DNA of 34,561 nucleotides from contig DATAZY010000030.1 of NCBI GenBank assembly GCA_036271795.1, positions 1 through 34,561 of the forward strand, written 5' to 3'. Both the position numbers and the translations under genes were made by a program. Position 1 is the stretch's first letter. Each line of letters begins with the position of its first letter. The notes under the pieces were generated by a model. It saw nothing but the letters and a program-made list of their open reading frames with translations. It was not told where the DNA came from and did no database searches. Below are positions 8,859 to 16,410 of the stretch, one piece after another. The DNA comes from Galbitalea sp036271795 (GTDB taxonomy: Bacteria; Actinomycetota; Actinomycetes; Actinomycetales; Microbacteriaceae).

Positions 8859-8969
8859 GGGGCATCCTCGCTTCCGATCTGAGCCTAGGGTTCACGGCCA
8901 CGCATAACAAATGTGAAAACCCCAGTGCACACATATGAAGCTCATAGAAATCTCGTGCACTATGCACTC

Positions 8970-10256
8970 ATGAAATTCTCCCGACCTGTGGTGATCAATA
9001 CCGTGCTAATCGTGGTTATTGTTCTCGCCGCCGCCGCCGTCCTTGTCGTTTTCCATCCGTTTGGTGCCACCGCCACCGCCGCGACCACCCAACTCACCGG
9101 AACGGTCGAGCAGGGCGTCGTCAGCACGACCATCACGGCGTCTGGCTCGATTGCGCCGGAGCAGGAGGTGAACGCGTCGTTTGGGGCGTCCGGAACCATC
9201 GCGACGGTCAACGTCGCGCTGGGTTCCACGGTCACCGCGGGCGAGGTTCTCGGCACGCTGCAGACCGCGGATCTGTCGACCGCGGTAACGAACGCGAAGA
9301 CCTCGCTGAGCCATGCCGAGAGCATCCTCTCCGATGACAGGACTGCGCTGGCGAATGCGGAAGCAAGCCCTGGCGGCAATGTCACCCAGGCACAGCAGCA
9401 GGTGTACTCACAGGAAGACTCGGTGCTCACGGCTCAGACCGCGGTGACCACCGCGCAGGAGAATCTCGCCGCCGCGACGCTGACCGCGCCGATCGCGGGG
9501 CTTGTCGTTGCTGTGGACGGCGAGGTCGGCGGCACGACGACGGGCGGCGGTAACAGCAGCGCGTCGTCGGGCGGCGGAACGGGATCCTCTGGCACCGGAT
9601 CCAGCAGCGCCAGCTCGAGCAGCTCATCGAGCTCGTCCTCGACGGCTTTCATGACCATCGCTGATGTTTCCAAATTCACCGTCTCCGCGGCCATCGCCGA
9701 GGCCGATATCGCCGACGTGAAGGTCGGCCAGGCTGCGACCATCTCCTTCCCGGCAATCACCGGCGCATCCTCGAAGGCAACCGTGACGGCGATCGCGCCG
9801 ACCGGGACGGCCAGCAATTCTGTCGTCACCTACGCGACCACAATCACCCTCACCGACCCGCCGAAGAACCTGCGAATCGGTCAGACCGCTGACGTCACCA
9901 TCACCACATCCGCCAGCTCCGCGAACGCGCTGTACGTCCCTGCGGCGGCGATTACGACCGCGAATGGTGTCTCTACAGTTAAGGTCATCAAGAATGGCAA
10001 GACCAGCGCGGTGACCGTGACCACCGGAATCGTGGGCGATGACGGCACCGAGATCAAGTCGGGCCTGACTGCGGGTGAGACGATCGTGATCGGCTCTGTG
10101 TCCACCGCCACCACGGGAACGGGAACCACAGGAACCGGGACGACCGGAACCACTGGCACACGCGGTGGATTCGGCGGCGCGGGTGGCGGCGGATTCGGCG
10201 GAGGCGGCACCGGCGGCACCGGCGGTCGCGGCGGATTCGGCGGTACCAACGGATGA
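8970..10256 (+). CDS. MacA-like adaptor (HlyD/RND-type) of an ABC exporter
   Basis: A 428-residue membrane-anchored adaptor. It has one N-terminal transmembrane helix, then a barrel-sandwich motif (ITASGSIAPEQEVNASFGASG...), a coiled-coil hairpin rich in Ala/Gln (about residues 95-160), the return lipoyl half (LTAPIAGLVVAVDGEVGG) and a beta-barrel region. A Ser/Gly-rich insertion of about 40 residues follows the return half, and the C-terminus is a 40-residue Gly/Thr repeat tract. Both look like flexible extracellular linkers. The start is ATG at 8970, just before the membrane helix; no clear ribosome site is visible. The stop overlaps the ATPase start (ATGA). In a Gram-positive cell the adaptor should act at the outer membrane face with the MacB-like permease; the substrate is unknown. 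Confidence 0.85.
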   Translation: MKFSRPVVINTVLIVVIVLAAAAVLVVFHPFGATATAATTQLTGTVEQGVVSTTITASGSIAPEQEVNASFGASGTIATVNVALGSTVTAGEVLGTLQTADLSTAVTNAKTSLSHAESILSDDRTALANAEASPGGNVTQAQQQVYSQEDSVLTAQTAVTTAQENLAAATLTAPIAGLVVAVDGEVGGTTTGGGNSSASSGGGTGSSGTGSSSASSSSSSSSSSTAFMTIADVSKFTVSAAIAEADIADVKVGQAATISFPAITGASSKATVTAIAPTGTASNSVVTYATTITLTDPPKNLRIGQTADVTITTSASSANALYVPAAAITTANGVSTVKVIKNGKTSAVTVTTGIVGDDGTEIKSGLTAGETIVIGSVSTATTGTGTTGTGTTGTTGTRGGFGGAGGGGFGGGGTGGTGGRGGFGGTNG

Positions 10257-10975
10257 CCGTCGCAGAAGCCCAACGCTCTAGTGGTGTCCTGGAACTCAGT
10301 GACATCCATCAGCTCTACGGGACCGGAGACGCGCAGGTTCACGCTCTCCGCGGCATCGACCTCAGCGTCGCGGCGGGCGAGTACCTGGCCATCATGGGTC
10401 CATCTGGATCCGGAAAGTCAACCCTCATGAACCTGCTCGGCTGCCTGGATGTCGCCTCCTCGGGCACGTACATGCTCGCGGGACAGGATGTCAACGACCT
10501 GGACGAGAAGGAACTCGCTCGCGTTCGAAATCGCGAGATCGGCTTCATCTTCCAGTCCTTCAACCTGGTACCGCGGATGACTGCTCTGCAGAACACCGAG
10601 CTGCCGCTGGCCTATGGCGGTGTCAAGTACGCCGAGCGAAAACGGCGAGCACTCGAGGCGCTCGAGACGGTCAACCTGTCCCATCGGGCCGACCACCGCC
10701 CGCAGCAGCTCTCAGGCGGCCAGCAGCAGCGCGTCGCGATCGCTCGTGCGCTGGTCACGAACCCCACGCTGCTGCTCGCGGACGAGCCGACCGGAAACCT
10801 CGACTCCGAGTCGACCCACGAGATCCTGGCGATCCTCGACCAGCTCGCAGCTGAGGGCAGGACGATCGTCATCATTACGCACGAGGAAGCAGTTGCGGAG
10901 AGGGCGCACCGGATCGTCACAGTCAAGGACGGCCTGATTACGACCGACCACATGAACCGGGAGCTGGCGCGATGA
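10253..10975 (+). CDS. MacB/LolD-type ABC transporter ATPase
   Basis: A 240-residue nucleotide-binding subunit. It has Walker A GPSGSGKST, Q-loop FQSFNLV, signature LSGGQQQRVAIARAL, Walker B LLLADEP and the H-loop ITHEE. The closely related families (MacB, LolD, FtsE) act by mechanotransmission with FtsX-fold permeases rather than by alternating access. The start at 10253 overlaps the adaptor stop and the stop overlaps the permease start, both as ATGA, which argues for a fixed stoichiometric complex. All catalytic motifs are intact. Confidence 0.93.
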   Translation: MTVAEAQRSSGVLELSDIHQLYGTGDAQVHALRGIDLSVAAGEYLAIMGPSGSGKSTLMNLLGCLDVASSGTYMLAGQDVNDLDEKELARVRNREIGFIFQSFNLVPRMTALQNTELPLAYGGVKYAERKRRALEALETVNLSHRADHRPQQLSGGQQQRVAIARALVTNPTLLLADEPTGNLDSESTHEILAILDQLAAEGRTIVIITHEEAVAERAHRIVTVKDGLITTDHMNRELAR

Positions 10976-12195
10976 AATTCGGCGATATCCTGCTCTCCGC
11001 AATTCGTGGAGTCACGGCGAACAAGCTGCGCTCCATCCTGACCATGCTGGGCGTGCTCATCGGCGTCGGCGCAGTCATCCTTCTTATGGCCGTCGGTAAC
11101 GGCTCCGCTCAGACGGTGAACAACCTGATCACATCACTCGGGACCAACACACTCACGATCCGCGCAAATGGCCAGAGCAGTGGTTCATCTGCGATCACTC
11201 TCGCCGTCAGCGACAAGCTCGACAAAGCGGGGCTGGGAGACGTCAAGTCAGTCGTTCCGGAATCGACAACGTCACTCACCGTCTCCTCAACAAACGCATC
11301 GGAGACGGACGTTTCGATCATCGGCTCGAGCGCCGACTACTTCAAGGTATCGACCGCGGCCGTGGCCAGCGGAGCGGCCTTCACAGCAGCGGACGTCACG
11401 AGCGCTGCCAAAGTCGCCGTCATTGGATCGACGCTTGCCACCGAGTTGTACCCAACCGGTTCCGCGCTCGGACAGTCAATCTCCGTTGACGGAACGCCAT
11501 TCACGATCGTCGGCATCCTCGCGACCCAGAGCTCAACAGGCTTTACCGACCCGAACTCCGTCGTCGTTGCGCCGATCACCCGGGTCCAGCGGTCGTTCAC
11601 CGGGTTCGGTGCGTTGAGTTCTCTGCTCGCCGAGTCCAAGACCACCGCTGGTGTGCCGGCGGCGCAGGGCGAGCTTGGGGTCGAACTCAACCAACTGCTC
11701 GGTGTGAGCCAGAGCACCGCGGCGAGCGCCGCTTCCGGCTCGTCCACAGCAACGCTGCCGTACACGATCACGAACGCGAGCACGCTGCTGTCCACCGCGC
11801 AGGCGAGCGCGACCAGCTTTACCGTGCTGCTGGCTGCCGTTGCCGCCATCAGCCTGCTGGTCGGGGGCATCGGTGTGACCAACGTCATGCTGGTCACCGT
11901 GACCGAGAGAACGCGAGAAATCGGTATTCGTAAGGCGCTCGGTGCTACGAGGGGGGCGATTCTGGGGCAGTTCCTCGCGGAAGCCGCCATCCTGACATTG
12001 CTCGGTGGAATCCTCGGCGTCATCGTGGCGGTCTTCCTCGCGCAGTTCCAGATCAACGGGACCACGCCGGTACTGATTGGCTATTCAATTCCGCTCGCTC
12101 TCGGAGTCTCCGTCGCGATCGGCGTGTTCTTCGGCGTATACCCCGCAGGTCGCGCCGCTGCCATGCGCCCCATCCAGGCGCTCCGCTCCATCTGA
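10972..12195 (+). CDS. MacB/FtsX-type ABC transporter permease
   Basis: A 407-residue permease with the standard layout: a first membrane helix (ILTMLGVLIGVGAVILLMAVG), a large extracellular MacB-type domain of about 220 residues, and three C-terminal helices. The signature TERTREIGIRKALGATRGAILGQF sits between helices 2 and 3. The usual role is export or extraction of peptides, lipids or drugs, driven by the ATPase encoded just upstream (ATGA overlap). Together with the adaptor it is the Gram-positive counterpart of MacAB without a TolC. The DUF5666-like gene follows after 26 nt. Confidence 0.9.
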   Translation: MKFGDILLSAIRGVTANKLRSILTMLGVLIGVGAVILLMAVGNGSAQTVNNLITSLGTNTLTIRANGQSSGSSAITLAVSDKLDKAGLGDVKSVVPESTTSLTVSSTNASETDVSIIGSSADYFKVSTAAVASGAAFTAADVTSAAKVAVIGSTLATELYPTGSALGQSISVDGTPFTIVGILATQSSTGFTDPNSVVVAPITRVQRSFTGFGALSSLLAESKTTAGVPAAQGELGVELNQLLGVSQSTAASAASGSSTATLPYTITNASTLLSTAQASATSFTVLLAAVAAISLLVGGIGVTNVMLVTVTERTREIGIRKALGATRGAILGQFLAEAAILTLLGGILGVIVAVFLAQFQINGTTPVLIGYSIPLALGVSVAIGVFFGVYPAGRAAAMRPIQALRSI

Positions 12196-12221
12196 CCTAC
12201 TACCAAGAAAAAGGAAGAACC

Positions 12222-12806
12222 ATGACTAACGAAGCACCAGCTGGACCCACAGAGCCCACGCCGACAACGACTGTGGTCAAGAAAAAGGGCGTATCGCGCA
12301 TCGTTACACCCATCCTCGCGCTCGTCGCTGCCCTCGCGATCGGACTGTTCGCGGGCGTCCTGATCGGGCACGCTACCGCGACGCCCAGCGCGGCCGCGCG
12401 CACCGGCTTCGGCCAGGGATTCAGGAGTGGGACCGGCACAGAAGGCGGGACCGGAGGCACTGGGGCAACGGGCGGAACCGGCGGCCAGGGTGGGACCGGC
12501 GCGGCAGGCGGATTCGGCGGCGGTGCATTCGGTGCGGGCGCATCGGGAACCATCGTCTCGATCAGCGGCAGCACGATCGTGCTGAAGGAGACGAACGGCA
12601 CGAAGGTCACCGTGACAACGTCCGGCACAACCTCGGTCACCAAGACGACGAAGTCGACGGTGTCGTCCCTCAAGGCCGGCGAGACCATTCGCGTCATCGG
12701 CGCGACCAGTGGCAGCACCGTCAAGGCGACTGTCATCACCGAGGGCGCGGTCACCGGTGGCTTCGGCGGCGGTCGTCCGGGTGGAACCGCGGGCGGCAGC
12801 AACTAG
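12222..12806 (+). CDS. Membrane-anchored DUF5666-like protein, last gene of ABC operon
   Basis: A 194-residue protein. It has a short cytosolic N-terminus, one membrane helix (about residues 26-50), a Gly/Thr-rich linker (about 65-107), a small beta-rich domain (GTIVSISGSTIVLKETNGTKVTVTTS... VSSLKAGETIRVIGA, in pieces) and a Gly-rich tail. The beta domain resembles DUF5666, an OB-like fold of unknown function. The start is ATG at 12222, with AAGGAAG about 6 nt upstream. Its Gly-rich segments resemble those in the MacA-like adaptor of the same operon, so the two extracellular proteins may share a location or partner. A hairpin follows the stop. Confidence 0.75.
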   Translation: MTNEAPAGPTEPTPTTTVVKKKGVSRIVTPILALVAALAIGLFAGVLIGHATATPSAAARTGFGQGFRSGTGTEGGTGGTGATGGTGGQGGTGAAGGFGGGAFGAGASGTIVSISGSTIVLKETNGTKVTVTTSGTTSVTKTTKSTVSSLKAGETIRVIGATSGSTVKATVITEGAVTGGFGGGRPGGTAGGSN

Positions 12807-12815
12807 CTCCGCGAG

Positions 12816-12870
12816 TGCCCCTCGGTCGCGTCGACGAGTAGTCGCGTCGCGCGACCGAGGGGCATTTCGG
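12816..12870 (+). terminator. Strong hairpin ending the MacAB-like operon
   Basis: A perfect 15-bp inverted repeat (12816-12830 and 12850-12864, starting TGCCCCTCGG) encloses a 19-base loop with its own 4-bp stem. It begins ten bases after the DUF5666 stop and is followed only by TTT rather than a long T tract. I call it an intrinsic-type terminator because of its position and stem strength. Confidence 0.7.
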
Positions 12871-12884
12871 CGTTAGATGGGTCC

Positions 12885-13910
12885 ATGAGAGCCGTCGAGT
12901 ATTCGCAGACCGGATCCCCGGATGTCCTGACCATGGTCGACCGCAAGGCACCGTCGCCCGGTCCGAACGAAGTGGTCGTCCGGATCGCGGTCTCGGGCGT
13001 CAACCCCACCGACTGGAAGGCCCGGCAGGGTGCCGGTGACGCCACCGCTCTGCCTCATCCGCAGGTACCGAACCAGGATGGGGCGGGAATCGTCGAGTCG
13101 GTCGGAAACGGCGTGACATCTGTGTCACCCGGCGAGCACGTCTGGGTGTGGGATGCCGCCTACCAGCGCTCGGACGGAACCGCACAGGAGCTCACGTTAC
13201 TTCCCGCGTCGCAGGTCGTGCCGCTCCCCCCGGGCGTCTCGTTCGACGTCGGAGCGTCGCTCGGCATCCCCGCCCTCACCGCGCACCGAGCCCTCACCGC
13301 TCGCGAGGGCGGACCGGATGAGCTCTCGCCGGGCGCACTCGACGGTGTAGTGGTGCTGGTCGCGGGCGGAGCGGGCGCGGTCGGCCACGCGGCCATCCAA
13401 CTGGCCGTCTGGGCTGGGGCGACAGTGATCACGACCGTCAGCAACTCCGAGAAGGCGAAGCTCGCGCGTGCGGCCGGCGCCCAGCACGTCCTCAACTACA
13501 GGACCGATGACGTCGCCGCGCGCGTCCGCGAGGTTGCGCCGCATGGCGTGGAGGTGATCGTCGAAGTCAACGCCGTGGCGAACCTTCGACTCGACCTCGA
13601 CATCCTCGCGCTCGGTGGCACGGTGTCGATGTACGCGGGCGGCGGGACGGACGAGCCGAGCATCCCGATCCGGGCCGCCATGGGCAAGAACGCCCGCCTC
13701 CAGTTCATGATGACCTACAAGACCTCGCCCGCGCAGAAGGCGGCTGCGGTTCGCGCGGCCAGCGCGGCCGCGGCCGACGGCGCGCTTGGGGTCGGAGCGG
13801 ACCACGGGCTGCCGCTGCTGCGCTTTCCCCTCGACCAAACGGGAGATGCTCACCGCGCGGTCGAGAACAACGTCGTCGGCAAGGTCCTCGTCGACGTCGC
13901 GACGCTTTAG
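12885..13910 (+). CDS. Quinone oxidoreductase-like MDR reductase
   Basis: A 341-residue zinc-independent medium-chain dehydrogenase/reductase. The N-terminal GroES-like domain includes SGVNPTDWKARQG and NQDGAGIVESVGNGV. The Rossmann domain carries VLVAGGAGAVGHAAIQLA, the AxxGxxG-type dinucleotide motif of NADPH:quinone reductases (QOR/CurA-like). No structural or catalytic zinc cysteines are seen. The expected reaction is NADPH-dependent reduction of quinones or alpha,beta-unsaturated carbonyls. It starts 20 nt after a terminator, with a weak ribosome site, and converges with the CxxC-protein gene at 13924. It is probably a single-gene unit. Confidence 0.88.
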   Translation: MRAVEYSQTGSPDVLTMVDRKAPSPGPNEVVVRIAVSGVNPTDWKARQGAGDATALPHPQVPNQDGAGIVESVGNGVTSVSPGEHVWVWDAAYQRSDGTAQELTLLPASQVVPLPPGVSFDVGASLGIPALTAHRALTAREGGPDELSPGALDGVVVLVAGGAGAVGHAAIQLAVWAGATVITTVSNSEKAKLARAAGAQHVLNYRTDDVAARVREVAPHGVEVIVEVNAVANLRLDLDILALGGTVSMYAGGGTDEPSIPIRAAMGKNARLQFMMTYKTSPAQKAAAVRAASAAAADGALGVGADHGLPLLRFPLDQTGDAHRAVENNVVGKVLVDVATL

Positions 13911-13923
13911 CGCATCGCGTCCA

Positions 13924-14283
13924 TCAGGGGCGCTCGTCGATCACGCCAATGAAACGGGTGCCAATGCCTTCGACTTCGCGTCGATAGAGGCCGGGTGCTG
14001 GCGGCGGTATTTCGTCCGCACGGTGAAAGTCGCAGGTGAGATAGGTGAAATCCAGCCACCACTTCTTTGGACGCGCGGATTCTGAGAATCCACAAATGTC
14101 GCAGGTGAGCTGCACCCAGACCGACTTGCCGGTGCGATTGGCCCACGACTGCTGCAGCCAGGCCGGCGGGTCGGCCTGAAGCTCGGCGAACTCGCTCTCG
14201 GTCATCCTTGTGGGAATTCCATGCCGCGATGCCATCTCTAGTGGAATGTCGAGGCGAAGCGCCGCCTCGCGCCGCGTGATCAT
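13924..14283 (-). CDS. Uncharacterised 119-residue protein with Cys/His cluster
   Basis: No family recognised. The start is ATG at 14283, overlapping the DUF3467 stop (ATGA); the longer open frame upstream is a shadow of DUF3467. The sequence has an N-terminal amphipathic part (MITRREAALRLDIPLEMASRHG), then TCDICGF and LTCDFHRADE, a C-x2-C ... C-x2-H arrangement that could bind zinc. Between them is RPKKWWLDFTY, and the C-terminus EGIGTRFIGVID looks beta-rich. Coupling to DUF3467, and through it to Fic, suggests a shared function that cannot be named. Confidence 0.65.
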   Translation of the reverse strand: MITRREAALRLDIPLEMASRHGIPTRMTESEFAELQADPPAWLQQSWANRTGKSVWVQLTCDICGFSESARPKKWWLDFTYLTCDFHRADEIPPPAPGLYRREVEGIGTRFIGVIDERP

Positions 14284-14618
14284 CGCGAGTTGACCCAGTC
14301 GGCCGGAGGCTCGGAGCGACCGGACTCCTCGAGCCACTTGTCGCCCTGTTGCTGCAGCGCCGCGATGAGCGGGAAGATCTGCTCCGACGGTATTCGCACG
14401 CGTGCCCCGACCCGAGTTTCGAGCACGGGCGCCTCGGGGTGCGCCTGCCCGACCGCATCGATCGATGGATGCTGGGGACCCTTCACGGCAAGGAAGTCGA
14501 TGACGAAGGTGGTCGGCGTGTGCCACACGCTCGCGAAATCGGCGAACACCCCCAGCTCGAGCTCCGGCGGAAGGTTGACCTGAAACTGGATCTGGTTGGG
14601 GCTTACGTTCTCAGACAT
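14280..14618 (-). CDS. DUF3467 family protein
   Basis: A 112-residue protein that fits DUF3467 well. It has the N-terminal IQFQVNLPPELELGVFADFASVWHTPTTFVIDFLAV (in pieces), where the family carries an 'LPxExxxGxYaN...H...EFvlDF' pattern, and the C-terminal ARVRIPSEQIFPLIAALQQQ helix. The function is unknown. It starts 5 nt after the fic stop and overlaps the next gene by 4 nt, so all three form one transcription unit. A weak purine-rich ribosome site lies within the end of fic, suggesting translational coupling. Confidence 0.82.
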   Translation of the reverse strand: MSENVSPNQIQFQVNLPPELELGVFADFASVWHTPTTFVIDFLAVKGPQHPSIDAVGQAHPEAPVLETRVGARVRIPSEQIFPLIAALQQQGDKWLEESGRSEPPADWVNSR

Positions 14619-14623
14619 ACCAG

Positions 14624-15817
14624 CTAGTCTTCACCAATCAGCTTCGCAACCTCGGTCGAGAAGTAGATGCGCCCATAGTCGATCCCAGCCAGCTGGCGGT
14701 AGATTCCCATACTGACCAGCTTTTCGACGTTGGTTCGCGCGGTGTTGTAGGCCACGTCACGCTTCTTTGCGAACTCGCTCACTGTCACAACCGGATTGCC
14801 GATGACGATATCTGCGATGTCGTGCGTGATCCCGCGGATACCAGCCGAGTGAGCTCGCGTGACGATTCCGTCGCGATACGCGATCAGGGCATCGATTGTG
14901 CTCAGCGCAGACCTCGATCGATCTCGGACTGCGCGGGCAAACAGGGCAATCCACGTGTCGAAGTCTCCCGTGAGACTGACGTTCCTTAGCGCTTCGATGT
15001 ATTCGGTTCGGCGTGGTTCAAACCAGGACGACAGGTTCAAAATCGGGTACTCCAGTTCCTTCGCGACCAAGAGTTGCAGCGTGATCACCAGCCGCCCGAG
15101 CCGTCCATTGCCGTCGCTGAATGGATGGAGTGTTTCAAATTGATAGTGCCCCATTGCGAGCTTTGCCAGTAGCGGCAGGTCGTCCTGACCGTTCACCCAG
15201 TCCTCCCACTGCTGAAAGCCCGAGATCAGCGGTTCCCCCGGCGGGGTTGGGACAAATCGTGCCTCCTCAACCGGGGCACCCTCTTCACCGATGTGGACTT
15301 GACGTTCACGCAGTTTTCCCGCGTCGAATCCATCACCCCGCGTACCGGTAACCAGAATCTTCTGGATTGGCTCAAGAAGTCGACGACAGATGGGTAGCGA
15401 TTTGACCATCTCAATCGCCGTCGTTGCGGCATTCACATAGTTCATGATTTCTCGAACTTCACTCGACCGTTTTGGGGGATCAATGAAGTCTGCTTTCAGT
15501 ACCTCATCCAGTTGGGCGAACGTGCCCTCGAGGGCAGACGTGTCCTTTGCCTCCTTACGGAGCGCTGGTTGAACGAGAAGGTTCGGGTTTGGTAACAAGC
15601 GGATGCGGGCGGTCAAAGCCCCAAGCGCCCTGTCGGCCTGGCCCATGACATTGATCGTCGGCTGTGTCAGAGACACCTGTCGTGGCAGATCCGCTGGGAC
15701 GTATGCCCAATGGTCGTAGGGCTGCTCAAGCCGGTGGTCGTATCCGCTTATTGGTACCAACGTTCCGATCGGAGATTTCGCAAATGCCTCTACGTCCACA
15801 ATTTCAATATATCGCAC
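14624..15817 (-). CDS. Fic-domain AMP-transferase with inhibitory helix and HTH tail
   Basis: A 397-residue Fic protein. The catalytic loop HPFSDGNGRLGR matches HxFx(D/E)GNGRxxR fully, so the enzyme should transfer AMP (or another nucleotide moiety) to target hydroxyls. Upstream, TSALEG (about residue 94) fits the inhibitory-helix motif [S/T]xxxE[G/N], marking it as class II, self-inhibited. The C-terminal 70 residues (VSEFAKKRDVAYNTARTNVEKLVSMG) are a winged-HTH-like domain, as in many Fic/HTH proteins that repress their own gene. The start is GTG at 15817, or 15799; no start has an ideal ribosome site. It heads a three-gene operon with DUF3467. The upstream region is much more AT-rich than the surroundings, which may reflect acquisition. 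Confidence 0.9.
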   Translation of the reverse strand: MRYIEIVDVEAFAKSPIGTLVPISGYDHRLEQPYDHWAYVPADLPRQVSLTQPTINVMGQADRALGALTARIRLLPNPNLLVQPALRKEAKDTSALEGTFAQLDEVLKADFIDPPKRSSEVREIMNYVNAATTAIEMVKSLPICRRLLEPIQKILVTGTRGDGFDAGKLRERQVHIGEEGAPVEEARFVPTPPGEPLISGFQQWEDWVNGQDDLPLLAKLAMGHYQFETLHPFSDGNGRLGRLVITLQLLVAKELEYPILNLSSWFEPRRTEYIEALRNVSLTGDFDTWIALFARAVRDRSRSALSTIDALIAYRDGIVTRAHSAGIRGITHDIADIVIGNPVVTVSEFAKKRDVAYNTARTNVEKLVSMGIYRQLAGIDYGRIYFSTEVAKLIGED

Positions 15818-15842
15818 AATTTGAAATTTGACCTCTCACAAT
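15797..15842 (-). promoter_or_regulatory. Repeated AATTGTG motifs at the fic start, candidate operator
   Basis: On the minus strand the motif ATTGTG occurs three times (15837-15842, 15815-15820, 15797-15802), 22 and 18 bp apart. The copies lie across the fic start in an AT-rich island, and the AATTGTGnGA context is shared by the first two. The spacing is about two helical turns. This could be the binding site of the HTH domain of Fic itself. It is an inference from repetition only. Confidence 0.35.
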
Positions 15843-15952
15843 TGCAAACTTCAAGAGTGTAATTCGCAATATTTACACAAAAGTGCGTATCTGTGGATAA
15901 CAGTTTCAATGACTGCCCCCCGAACGGGTGCCGTCGGGTCAAGAATGAACCC

Positions 15953-16375
15953 ATGACCATCTACCTCAATCCCTACATTGGCTTCAAGGACAACGCTCGC
16001 GAGGCGATCGAGTTCTATCACTCGGTGTTCGGCGGAGAGCTGACCATTAACACATTCGCCGAGCTGAACGCCAGTCAGGACCCATCCGAGGACAACCTCG
16101 TGATGCATTCCGCGCTCGTCACGGACGGCGGGCTGAGGCTCATGGCGTCGGATACTCCGAGCCGGATGGAGTACAACCCGGGCACCAACATCACCATCTC
16201 GCTGAGTGCGGACAGCGTTGACGAGGACACCGTCACCGGCTACTGGGACAAGCTCATCGAGGGCGCCACCGTCACCATGCCCCTGGCGAAGGCTGTCTGG
16301 GGTGACACGTTCGGAATGTGCGTCGACCGCTTCGGGGTCGGCTGGCTGGTAAACATCGCGGCGCCGCCTGCCTGA
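15953..16375 (+). CDS. PhnB-like VOC family protein
   Basis: A 140-residue vicinal-oxygen-chelate fold protein of the PhnB/YjdN type. The typical start TIYLNPYIGFKDNAREAIEFYHSVFGGEL (in pieces) is followed by LVMHSALVTDGGLRLMASD and WGDTFGMCVDRFGVGWLVNI. Two beta-alpha-beta-beta-beta modules form the single-chain fold. Members are mostly uncharacterised; 'methyltransferase' labels in databases are misleading. The start is ATG at 15953 rather than the earlier in-frame codons, because the family begins with the first beta strand there. It is divergent from fic, with about 135 bp of AT-rich DNA between. Confidence 0.88.
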   Translation: MTIYLNPYIGFKDNAREAIEFYHSVFGGELTINTFAELNASQDPSEDNLVMHSALVTDGGLRLMASDTPSRMEYNPGTNITISLSADSVDEDTVTGYWDKLIEGATVTMPLAKAVWGDTFGMCVDRFGVGWLVNIAAPPA

Positions 16376-16410
16376 GCGAAGCTCCCAGAAAGCCGTGTTT
16401 AGGTAGTTGG

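Noticed and set aside
9540..9650. Short tandem repeats encoding Ser/Gly in the adaptor gene, considered as a CRISPR or minisatellite
   Set aside because: In-frame codon-level repetition of AGC/TCG/GGC with no spacer-repeat structure; it is a protein linker.
14284..14526. Upstream extension of the 119-residue protein to about 200 residues
   Set aside because: It lies wholly inside the DUF3467 gene in another frame and reads as Arg/Ala-rich shadow sequence; the ATGA overlap start is better.
15892..15900. TGTGGATAA, a perfect DnaA-box match
   Set aside because: A single box, with no cluster, no AT-rich unwinding element of origin type and no dnaA/dnaN nearby; expected by chance in an AT-rich island.
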